DNA of 5,760 nt from Planctomycetota bacterium. Lineage in GTDB: Bacteria > Planctomycetota > Phycisphaerae > FEN-1346 > JAACEH01. Position numbers and translations under genes: made by a program. The notes below the pieces were generated by a model that was not told the origin of the DNA, did not search any database, and saw only the letters and a program-made list of their open reading frames with translations. This document shows, piece by piece, positions 1 through 4,910 of the stretch. Position 1 is the first letter of the stretch. Each line of letters opens with the position of its first letter. Location of the stretch: contig JAFGPY010000420.1 of NCBI GenBank assembly GCA_016935955.1, positions 1 to 5,760 on the forward strand. Reading direction: 5' to 3'.

Positions 1-1
1 C

Positions 2-376
2 CAGATGGGCGTGGTGCACCACAGCCGCTACCTGAGCTACTTCGAGATGGGCCGCGTGGAGCTGATGCGGGCCATCGGCTTGCCGCACGTCGAGCAGGAA
101 GACCGTGGCGAGCCGCACTCGATTCGCAGTGTGGACGTGCGTTACGTGGCGCCGGCCCGCTACGACGATGTGCTGGAACTGACGACCTCGGTGCCGCAGG
201 CCCGCGGGGCGCAGGTGGTTTTCGAGGGTCGCTTGTGGCGCGTCGCGCCCGAGCCGCGGACGCTGGTTGCCGAAGCGACGCAGATCGGCGCCGCCGTGAC
301 GCCCGAAGGCAAGGTCCGCCGCCTGACGCCGCGCGAGTTGGCGGCCTTCAACGGCCCGGCGCGGGATGATCTGTAG
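2..376 (+). CDS. Acyl-CoA thioesterase, YbgC/4HBT hotdog family (5' partial)
   Basis: This is the C-terminal part, 124 codons plus stop, of a hotdog-fold thioesterase, a family that hydrolyses acyl-CoA thioesters in the cytoplasm. The frame is open to the left edge. The residues QMGVVHHSRYLSYFEMGR at the edge match the family signature, in which a catalytic Asp sits just before the (M/G)GVV(Y/H)H segment. That Asp would lie immediately outside the window, so the ATG at position 5 is almost certainly internal. The following segments fit the central helix (about residues 9-22) and the beta strands of a single hotdog domain (VDVRYVAPARYDD, then VVFEGRLWRV). The C-terminal tail, with TPEGKVRRLTPRE, is typical of YbgC-like proteins. 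The substrate cannot be told from sequence. The next gene lies downstream on the same strand after a 91-base gap containing hairpins, so co-transcription is uncertain. Confidence 0.85.
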   Translation, partial: QMGVVHHSRYLSYFEMGRVELMRAIGLPHVEQEDRGEPHSIRSVDVRYVAPARYDDVLELTTSVPQARGAQVVFEGRLWRVAPEPRTLVAEATQIGAAVTPEGKVRRLTPRELAAFNGPARDDL

Positions 377-391
377 ACCTTCAGCCGACCA

Positions 392-411
392 GGGTCGCTC
401 ACGAGCGACCC
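392..411. repeat. Perfect 9-bp inverted repeat after the thioesterase gene
   Basis: The arms GGGTCGCTC (392-400) and GAGCGACCC (403-411) are perfect reverse complements around a 2-base centre. As RNA this gives an 8-bp GC-rich stem with a CACG loop, starting 16 bases after the thioesterase stop. No T-run follows, so it is not a standard intrinsic terminator. It may be a transcript-end stabiliser, an attenuating hairpin or a protein-binding dyad. Confidence 0.6.
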
Positions 412-446
412 CGCGACGACCTACGCAGCATCGCTCTCTCGTCGCG
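412..446. repeat. Second inverted repeat, directly abutting the first
   Basis: The arms CGCGACGA (412-419) and TCGTCGCG (439-446) are perfect 8-base reverse complements around a 19-base spacer. The element begins on the base after the preceding 9-bp dyad ends, so the transcript could form two stacked hairpins 21 bases before the oxidoreductase start. The function is unknown. A role in the leader of the downstream gene is inference. Confidence 0.5.
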
Positions 447-453
447 CGACGGC

Positions 454-457
454 AGGA
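454..457 (+). promoter_or_regulatory. Ribosome binding site deciding the start of the oxidoreductase
   Basis: AGGA lies 10 bases before the ATG at 468. It favours that start over the in-frame ATG at 366, which would overlap the thioesterase and add 34 low-complexity, Arg-rich residues before the dinucleotide-binding motif. Confidence 0.6.
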
Positions 458-467
458 TGGACGTGCC

Positions 468-1700
468 ATGAAACCAGCGGTCGTTATTGTCGGTGCGGGT
501 GCGGCCGGGCTGTTTGCCGCCGCGCACCTGGGCGGGCTCGGCCGCCGCGTGATCGTCCTGGAGCGCGGCGAGAGTCCGGCCCGCAAGGTGCTGGCCAGCG
601 GCGGCGGACGGTGCAACTTCACCAACGATCGTTCGCCCGAACAGATGCTTGCCGCCCTGTCGGCGCGATCCCGACGATTCCTCAAACCGGCCTTCCATGA
701 ATTGCCGAGTGGCACTCTTCGCGACTGGTTCGCCGCGCGCGGCCTGCCCAGTGTGGTCGAGGACCGCGGCTGCGTGTTCCCGCGCAGCGGCCGTTCGCGC
801 GACGTCGTCCGCGCGATGCTCTCGGCGGCTGAGGAGTCCGGGGCGGAGGTTCAAACCGGGACGACGTGCCGCGAAATCCAAGCGGGCGACGATCGGATTG
901 TCGGCGTGCGAACCGATGCCGGCGACATTCCCGTCGCGGCCGTGCTGGTGGCCTGCGGGGGTCCGGCCTCGCCGCAGACCGGCGGCACGGCGTCGGGCCT
1001 GGACCTATTGCGGCACGTGGGACACACGATCGTTGATCCGCGACCGGGTCTGGCGCCGCTGGTGACCGACACCGAATGGATACGCCCGTTGCAGGGCGTC
1101 ACGTTGCCGCATGCACGACTCCGGTGTGGAAAGCATACGGTGGACGGTCCGCTCCTGTTCGCCCATTTCGGACTGACTGGACCGGCGGCCCTGGACATGA
1201 GCCTGTCGCTGGACGTTCTTCCGGCCGAGGTCGTGTTGTCACTGGTAGCGGACCGGACACCCGAGGAGATCGAGTCGCAGTTGTTGGTGCCGCCCGGCCG
1301 GCGCGGTTCGGTTCGCCTGGTGTCGCGGCTGGCCGAATGGGTGCCGCGGCGCGTCGCCACCGAAGTTGTGCGATCGCGAGGCCTCGATGCCGAGATAACG
1401 TTGAACCGATTGCCGCAGGAAGCCAGGCGGTCGCTGGTTCGCCGCCTGACGGGCGAACCGATTCGCGTGACGGGATTCGGCGGCTGGTCGCAGGCCATGG
1501 TCACGGTAGGCGGCTGCGCGTTGGAGGAGATCGAGCCGCGAACGATGCGCAGCCGCAAGGTCGCTGGGCTACACGTGGCAGGCGAGGTGCTTGACGTGGC
1601 CGGTCCCACGGGCGGCTGGAACCTGCACGCGGCCATGGCGACGGGACTGCTGGCGGCGCGGGCCATCGGATCGGACCTTACGACGAAGGATAAACAGTAG
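468..1700 (+). CDS. HI0933/BaiN-type NAD(P)/FAD-dependent oxidoreductase
   Basis: This is a cytoplasmic flavoprotein of 410 residues, a normal length for the family. The N-terminus carries the Rossmann FAD-binding motif GAGAAG (residues 9-14), then an acidic strand end LERGE. The family hallmark ARKVLASGGGRCNFTN follows at about residues 38-53. The C-terminus returns to the FAD domain with MVTVGG near residue 340 and GEVLDVAGPTGGWNLHAA at about 372-389, the conserved block that closes over the flavin in HI0933-like proteins. The start at 468 puts the GxGxxG motif at the expected distance from the N-terminus. Some relatives (BaiN) act in bile-acid dehydroxylation and others have unclear roles, so the substrate is not predicted. 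It is complete, with no frameshift, and ends 52 bases from the convergent PilZ gene. No obvious terminator was seen in that gap. Confidence 0.9.
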   Translation: MKPAVVIVGAGAAGLFAAAHLGGLGRRVIVLERGESPARKVLASGGGRCNFTNDRSPEQMLAALSARSRRFLKPAFHELPSGTLRDWFAARGLPSVVEDRGCVFPRSGRSRDVVRAMLSAAEESGAEVQTGTTCREIQAGDDRIVGVRTDAGDIPVAAVLVACGGPASPQTGGTASGLDLLRHVGHTIVDPRPGLAPLVTDTEWIRPLQGVTLPHARLRCGKHTVDGPLLFAHFGLTGPAALDMSLSLDVLPAEVVLSLVADRTPEEIESQLLVPPGRRGSVRLVSRLAEWVPRRVATEVVRSRGLDAEITLNRLPQEARRSLVRRLTGEPIRVTGFGGWSQAMVTVGGCALEEIEPRTMRSRKVAGLHVAGEVLDVAGPTGGWNLHAAMATGLLAARAIGSDLTTKDKQ

Positions 1701-1752
1701 GGTGAGATCGCCGCGGCAGGATGATCGCGCGGTCGGCAACGTGGACGGCCGC

Positions 1753-2184
1753 TCAGGTCTCGCCGTACGATGCGTCGGCCGCGGTCGGTTCGGACGGCTC
1801 GTCCTTACCGATGAATTCGCCGCCGATCACGAAGGCGTTCAGCCCGGCCCGGCGACAGCGAAGCACATGAACAACCAGCCGCTTCGATCCGCCGTCGCGC
1901 GTGGGCATGATTAGCGTCACCTGGTCGGCTTCCTGGAGTTCGTGATTGCAGAGAAAGCAGGCCCCACCCCGCGACAGATCCACGGCCAGCACGGGAAACT
2001 TATCGCCGACGTCCAGCGGCAGACCGCCGTCGCGGTGGGTCAACGAGCCTTGGCCCTGGGCTCCATAGAGAATGCGCGGCGACGCGCGACGCTCTTTGGC
2101 GTCGGGCCATTCACCCCCGGCAATCCTGTCGCGCTTGACGCGATCCAGGACGCGGCGTAACGCCTTGATGTCGTCAATGACCAC
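1753..2184 (-). CDS. PilZ domain protein, probable cyclic-di-GMP receptor
   Basis: This is a stand-alone PilZ protein of 143 residues. PilZ domains bind cyclic-di-GMP and pass the signal to partners controlling motility, exopolysaccharide or transcription. Both binding motifs are present: RxxxR (RASPR, residues 33-37) and (D/N)xSxxG (DLSRGG, residues 69-74). The beta-barrel strands continue to about residue 125 (VIGGEF), followed by a short polar tail. The first 25 residues form a basic amphipathic helix (MVIDDIKALRRVLDRVKRDR). There is no signal peptide or membrane segment. The start is GTG at 2184, supported by a strong ribosome binding site. The gene converges on the oxidoreductase and diverges from the phage-like portal gene across a 524-base gap that contains dyads and repeated motifs. 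With the ligand-binding residues intact, c-di-GMP binding is likely; the output is unknown. Confidence 0.88.
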   Translation of the reverse strand: MVIDDIKALRRVLDRVKRDRIAGGEWPDAKERRASPRILYGAQGQGSLTHRDGGLPLDVGDKFPVLAVDLSRGGACFLCNHELQEADQVTLIMPTRDGGSKRLVVHVLRCRRAGLNAFVIGGEFIGKDEPSEPTAADASYGET

Positions 2185-2192
2185 GTGAAGAT

Positions 2193-2198
2193 ACCTCC
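2193..2198 (-). promoter_or_regulatory. Strong ribosome binding site for the PilZ gene
   Basis: On the minus strand this reads GGAGGT within a longer G-rich run, 8 bases before the GTG start at 2184. It is near-complementary to the 16S rRNA tail and decides the non-ATG start. Confidence 0.75.
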
Positions 2199-2214
2199 CC
2201 CCGACAGTCCCTAC

Positions 2215-2250
2215 CCTAAAGAACGAACATCCGGGTCCGGATTCTTTAGG
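2215..2250. repeat. Nested inverted repeat in the PilZ leader
   Basis: The outer arms CCTAAAGAA (2215-2223) and TTCTTTAGG (2242-2250) are perfect 9-base reverse complements. Inside them sits a second dyad, TCCGG-GT-CCGGA (2230-2241), which abuts the right outer arm and is separated from the left arm by CGAACA. The outer arms are AT-rich against a GC-rich background. The element lies 31 bases upstream of the PilZ start, just beyond its ribosome binding site. It could be an operator or a leader hairpin of the PilZ mRNA. It lacks a U-tract in either direction. Confidence 0.65.
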
Positions 2251-2272
2251 AAAATCTTGAGGCCCCGCCTCC

Positions 2273-2481
2273 TGTCACCGTGTTACGTTTTGCCCCGCGC
2301 TGCCGCCGGCGGTGTGCAGTCCGTGTCACGATTGGTCACCGCGGTCTGTGTATCGACCGGAAGGCCTGCCGGACGGGCGTTTGCGCCCATGCTCGGATCG
2401 TGTCACGCCGTGCGACATAGGTGCCCGTGAGCCGTCCGGCGTGGTGACAGGACCGCGGTTTTCAGCGTGAGAACCTGTCAC
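2273..2481. promoter_or_regulatory. Cluster of five TGTCAC motifs, possible regulator-binding sites
   Basis: TGTCAC occurs at 2273-2278, 2324-2329, 2401-2406 and 2476-2481 on the plus strand, and as GTGACA at 2444-2449. Two copies share the nine bases CGTGTCACG, a near-palindrome CGTG-N-CACG, and three share CCTGTCAC. A related GGTCACC lies at 2334-2340 and TGTTAC at 2281-2286. By eye I found only one further TGTCAC in the rest of the window (1237-1242, inside the oxidoreductase gene). The placement between divergent genes suggests binding sites for a transcription factor. No known family was recognised from the motif, and this is inference. Confidence 0.4.
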
Positions 2482-2557
2482 GCCACATCCGCTACAGAGC
2501 CTCCGGAAAAATCAGATTCTCCTGAAAATCGTTGCCGCCCGCATCGCAAGCGGGTTT

Positions 2558-2588
2558 GCCGCCGCGCGACACGCCGTGTCGTGGCGGC
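2558..2588. repeat. Long bulged hairpin in the portal gene leader
   Basis: CGCGACAC (2565-2572) pairs with GTGTCGTG (2576-2583) through one G-T pair around a GCC loop. The stem then continues, after a 2-base bulge, with GCCGC (2558-2562) against GCGGC (2584-2588), for 13 pairs in all. The core CGACACG-C-CGTGTCG (2567-2581) is also a perfect DNA dyad with 7-base arms. It ends 120 bases before the portal start and has no T-run after it. It could be an operator, a leader structure or an RNA-stabilising stem. Confidence 0.55.
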
Positions 2589-2696
2589 GAAAGGCCGCTT
2601 GCTCAACGTGTGCGCTCTGGGACGAATCGCCTTAGGGTGGAGGGACCCCACAACCGTGGCGGCGTCCCGCAAACGAAGGCAACTGGTACCGACGAC

Positions 2697-2702
2697 AGGG
2701 GA
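2697..2702 (+). promoter_or_regulatory. Ribosome binding site deciding the portal start
   Basis: AGGGGA lies 6 bases before the ATG at 2709. It supports that start over an in-frame ATG at 2532, whose extra 59 residues are Arg/Pro/Gly-rich and run through the hairpin region. Confidence 0.6.
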
Positions 2703-2708
2703 ACGACT

Positions 2709-4208
2709 ATGGATTTCGACTTCAGCCGGTTCGTCAACCCGCCGCTCGACGAGGCCTACGTGTGCTACCTGCTCGAGGACGAGATGCCCGACCGGTCGCT
2801 GGTCTTCCAGCGGTTGTGGAGTTACTACCGCAACGACCTGCACGGTCTGGCCGGCGGCGAACTCAACTCGGTGGACGCCGACTGGGCCGAGGTGGCTCGG
2901 CCGTACACCCAGGACCAGGAGTTTGGACTCCCGGCCCGCATCACGGGGTTCAGCCACCTGGGCTATGGCGGCGCGGCCGCCAGCGGCGAACAGTTGCGGC
3001 GCAAGGAAGTCGTCATCGAAAACGACATCGGCTGGCGGGTCGACACGGGAGTGCACTTCCTGTTCGGTCAGGCGCCCCGGGTGGAGAGCCTGTGCGGCGA
3101 CGCGGATCGGGCACGGGAGATCGAGCGCGTGCTCGGGCGCGTCTACGAGGCCAGCGGCGGCGTGTCGCTGTGGCAGGAGGCGGCGTTGCTGGGCAGCGTC
3201 TTCGGCTTCGTCGACCTGGTGGTTCGCGCGCGGCCGGGATTGCTGCGGCGCGATGACCGTTGGCTGCTGGTCGGACACCGGGGCGAGCAGGTCGAGATCG
3301 ATCCCCTGACCGCACTGCGGATCGAGCCGGTCGAAGCCACGCGGGCCGTGCCCGTGCTCAACGAGGACGACTACCGCCGCATCGACGCCTACGTGCTGCA
3401 CTATACGAAGCTGCTGAACCGCGTATCCGGCGGGTCGGCGGTGGAACCCGTCGGGGGCCAAGGCGCCTGCACGGCGACCGAGGTGCTCGGGGCCGACTGG
3501 TGGCAGTACTACGAGGACGGCGAACTAGCTGCCGAAGGGCCGAACGTCCTCGGCCGCGTGCCGGTCGTGCACATTCAGAACCTGGCCGTGCCGGGTCGCT
3601 ACGAAGGAGCCGGCGAGGTCGAGCCGCTGATCCCGTTGCAGGACGAGTTGAACACGCGACTCAGCGACCGGGCCAGCCGCGTGACCTTCCAGAGCTTCAA
3701 GATGTACCTGGGCCGCGGCATCGAGAACTTCGAGAACCGCCCGGTGGCCCCGGGCCGCATGTGGGCCACCGACAATCCCGACGCCTCGATCGAGGCCTTT
3801 GGCGGCGACGCCGAGTCGCCCAGCGAAGACGCCCACATCGCCCAACTGCGCGAAGCGCTCGACAAGACCAGCGGCGTGACGCCGCTTGCGGCCGGGCTGC
3901 TGCGCGATCGGCTGGGCAACCTGACCAGCGCCTCGGCCCTGCGGGTCACGCTGATGGGCACGCTGGCCCGTCTCGAGCGCAAGCACGTGACCTACGGCGA
4001 GGGCCTGGTGCGGCTGAACGGCATGGTGCTGGAGTTGCTGGACCGTCTGGGCATCTTCGCGACCGGCGCCGACGAGCGGCGGACGCGAATCGACTGGCCG
4101 AACCCGCTGCCGGACAGCCGGAGCGAGCAACTGGCCGACGCGAAACAGAAGCTGGAGCTTGGAGTGCCGCAGGAGACGATCCTGCGGGAACTGGGATACG
4201 CCCAATAA
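2709..4208 (+). CDS. Phage portal protein, SPP1 gp6-like
   Basis: A 499-residue portal protein. Portals form the dodecameric ring at one capsid vertex, through which DNA is packaged and ejected, and they nucleate procapsid assembly. The N-terminal part (about residues 100-165) has VDTGVHFLFGQ and GVSLWQEAALLGSVFGFVDL, typical of the wing region. Residues about 280-335 (VPVVHIQNLAVPGRYEG, then VEPLIPLQDELNTRLSDRA) match the most conserved block of gp6-like portals. Residues about 388-450 (KTSGVTPLAAGLL, then LTSASALRVTLMGTLARLERK) match the segment leading to the clip and stem helices. The usual length is 450-550 residues, so it appears complete. The short C-terminal helix QETILRELGYA is also usual. 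It is the first gene of the head module, with the scaffold-like gene 13 bases downstream. Unusually, no terminase gene precedes it. Confidence 0.88.
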   Translation: MDFDFSRFVNPPLDEAYVCYLLEDEMPDRSLVFQRLWSYYRNDLHGLAGGELNSVDADWAEVARPYTQDQEFGLPARITGFSHLGYGGAAASGEQLRRKEVVIENDIGWRVDTGVHFLFGQAPRVESLCGDADRAREIERVLGRVYEASGGVSLWQEAALLGSVFGFVDLVVRARPGLLRRDDRWLLVGHRGEQVEIDPLTALRIEPVEATRAVPVLNEDDYRRIDAYVLHYTKLLNRVSGGSAVEPVGGQGACTATEVLGADWWQYYEDGELAAEGPNVLGRVPVVHIQNLAVPGRYEGAGEVEPLIPLQDELNTRLSDRASRVTFQSFKMYLGRGIENFENRPVAPGRMWATDNPDASIEAFGGDAESPSEDAHIAQLREALDKTSGVTPLAAGLLRDRLGNLTSASALRVTLMGTLARLERKHVTYGEGLVRLNGMVLELLDRLGIFATGADERRTRIDWPNPLPDSRSEQLADAKQKLELGVPQETILRELGYAQ

Positions 4209-4210
4209 CA

Positions 4211-4217
4211 GGAGGAG
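4211..4217 (+). promoter_or_regulatory. Ribosome binding site of the scaffold-like gene
   Basis: GGAGGAG begins 2 bases after the portal stop. Its GGAGG core ends 6 bases before the ATG at 4222. It excludes the in-frame ATG at 4159, which lies inside the portal gene, and indicates efficient, probably coupled, translation. Confidence 0.75.
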
Positions 4218-4221
4218 CGAG

Positions 4222-4803
4222 ATGACGGTCCCTGTGGATCACGAGTCGCCCCAGGAGGGGCAAGCCGGGCGCGAGCCCAAGTTGGTCGACGTACGCGAGA
4301 GCATCCGTTACCGGCGTCGGGCGCAGGAAGCCGAGCAGCGCACCGCCGACCTGGAAGCCGAACTCGAACACCTGCGCGGCGAGCGCGAGGGTCGCCTGGA
4401 GTCGCTTGAGGCTGAGTTGCAGCAGGCCCGCACGCAATACGAGCAGGCCGAGCACAAGCTGACGCAACTCGCCAACGAGCGGCAGATCGAGCGCGAGCTG
4501 ATCCGCCTCGGGGCCCGCGATCCCGAGACCGCGTTGCTGGTGGTTCGCGAGCGGCTGGCTGCCGCGGGAGACCAGGCGGTCGACGTGCCGCAACTGGTGG
4601 CCCAGGTGCTGCAGGAGAAACCGTTCCTGAAGTCGGACCACGGCGAACCCGTGCCGGCCCTGGGTCGGCCGAGCGGCGGCGTCCGCCCGTCGGCGAACGC
4701 CGAGCGCGGACGGACGCAGAAGCTGGCCTCCGAGGCCCGCGACACCGGCCGCCGCGGCGACTTGATGCGGTACATGCGAGCCCGACGCAGCGGCGCGGTC
4801 TGA
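4222..4803 (+). CDS. Probable phage head scaffolding protein (coiled coil)
   Basis: A 193-residue, highly charged protein lying between portal and major capsid genes, the usual place for a scaffold. Residues about 25-95 are a long heptad-rich helix dominated by Glu, Arg, Gln, Leu and Ala (for example AEQRTADLEAELEHL), a likely coiled coil. A globular helical segment follows at about 92-137 (RELIRLGARDPETALLVV, then QLVAQVLQEKPFL), resembling the central part of gp20-like scaffolds. After a Gly/Pro/Ser linker (about 140-160), the protein ends in a basic helix (RGDLMRYMRARR). Scaffolds commonly bind the capsid shell through such basic C-terminal helices. There is no signal peptide or protease motif. 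The role rests on position, coiled-coil build and general resemblance; the family is not recognised with certainty. Confidence 0.7.
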   Translation: MTVPVDHESPQEGQAGREPKLVDVRESIRYRRRAQEAEQRTADLEAELEHLRGEREGRLESLEAELQQARTQYEQAEHKLTQLANERQIERELIRLGARDPETALLVVRERLAAAGDQAVDVPQLVAQVLQEKPFLKSDHGEPVPALGRPSGGVRPSANAERGRTQKLASEARDTGRRGDLMRYMRARRSGAV

Positions 4804-4809
4804 CCGCCG

Positions 4810-4823
4810 GCGAGAGGCCTCGC
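4810..4823. repeat. Small hairpin after the scaffold-like gene
   Basis: GCGAG (4810-4814) and CTCGC (4819-4823) flank a 4-base AGGC loop, starting 6 bases after the scaffold stop. The stem is short and has no T-run, so if functional it may affect mRNA processing or stability between the two cistrons. Confidence 0.35.
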
Positions 4824-4850
4824 TGCGACCGGGCGAATCAGACGGTCGCA
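4824..4850. repeat. Perfect 8-bp inverted repeat before the capsid gene
   Basis: TGCGACCG (4824-4831) and CGGTCGCA (4843-4850) are perfect reverse complements around an 11-base spacer, immediately after the smaller hairpin. Together the two could form a tandem stem structure between scaffold and capsid cistrons. This is a plausible place for differential mRNA stability or a weak attenuator. There is no U-tract. Confidence 0.5.
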
Positions 4851-4861
4851 ATGAACCGGAG

Positions 4862-4867
4862 TTGACA
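4862..4867 (+). promoter_or_regulatory. Isolated TTGACA, possible -35 box before the capsid gene
   Basis: A perfect sigma-70 -35 hexamer lies 43 bases upstream of the capsid start. The best-spaced -10 candidate, AGAACA at 4885-4890 with a 17-base spacer, matches the consensus poorly. A separate capsid promoter would help supply the large excess of this protein, but the evidence is weak. Confidence 0.2.
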
Positions 4868-4896
4868 GTCTCCACCATCCAACGAGAACACACAGA

Positions 4897-4901
4897 AAGG
4901 A
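4897..4901 (+). promoter_or_regulatory. Ribosome binding site of the capsid gene
   Basis: AAGGA, in an A-rich and apparently unstructured stretch, lies 9 bases before the ATG at 4911. Confidence 0.6.
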
Positions 4902-4910
4902 ACCATCACC

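Larger units (their letters stand above)
2185..2708. other. 524-base divergent intergenic region without a convincing gene
   Basis: No open frame here resembles a known protein or has a ribosome binding site with coding character. An 81-codon frame from 2185 is low-complexity and begins inside the PilZ start dyad. The stretch separates the leftward PilZ gene from the rightward portal gene, so it should hold the promoters of both. By eye I found no promoter with good matches in both -35 and -10 boxes. It does contain a nested inverted repeat (2215-2250), a cluster of TGTCAC motifs (2273-2481), a small CCCGC/GCGGG hairpin followed by TTT (2538-2557) and a long bulged hairpin (2558-2588). Confidence 0.7.

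Noticed and set aside
366..467. Upstream in-frame ATG that would lengthen the oxidoreductase by 34 residues
   Set aside because: It overlaps the thioesterase gene, lacks a good ribosome binding site, runs through the inverted repeats and adds Arg/Pro-rich sequence before the FAD-binding motif.
851..1666. Minus-strand open frame antisense to the oxidoreductase
   Set aside because: It is Ser/Thr/Arg/Pro-rich without any motif and lies fully inside a clearly recognised flavoprotein gene.
2185..2430. 81-codon open frame on the plus strand from a GTG
   Set aside because: The protein is low-complexity with no family resemblance, its start overlaps the CACGTG at the PilZ start codon, and no ribosome binding site precedes it.
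2538..2557. CCCGC/GCGGG hairpin followed by TTT as an intrinsic terminator
   Set aside because: A 5-bp stem with only three Ts is too weak to call, and no plus-strand gene ends nearby to need it.
2599..2627. TTGCTC with ACGAAT at 17-base spacing as the portal promoter
   Set aside because: Each hexamer matches the sigma-70 consensus at only three of six positions, which is close to chance in a search of this length.
1753..2708. Idea that cyclic-di-GMP via the PilZ protein controls the phage-like genes
   Set aside because: Only adjacency supports it. The PilZ protein has no DNA-binding domain that I can see.
2478..3461. Long minus-strand open frame antisense to the portal gene
   Set aside because: It mirrors the portal codon pattern in GC-rich DNA, its protein is His/Val/Ala/Arg-rich with no recognisable domain, and the portal on the other strand is well supported.
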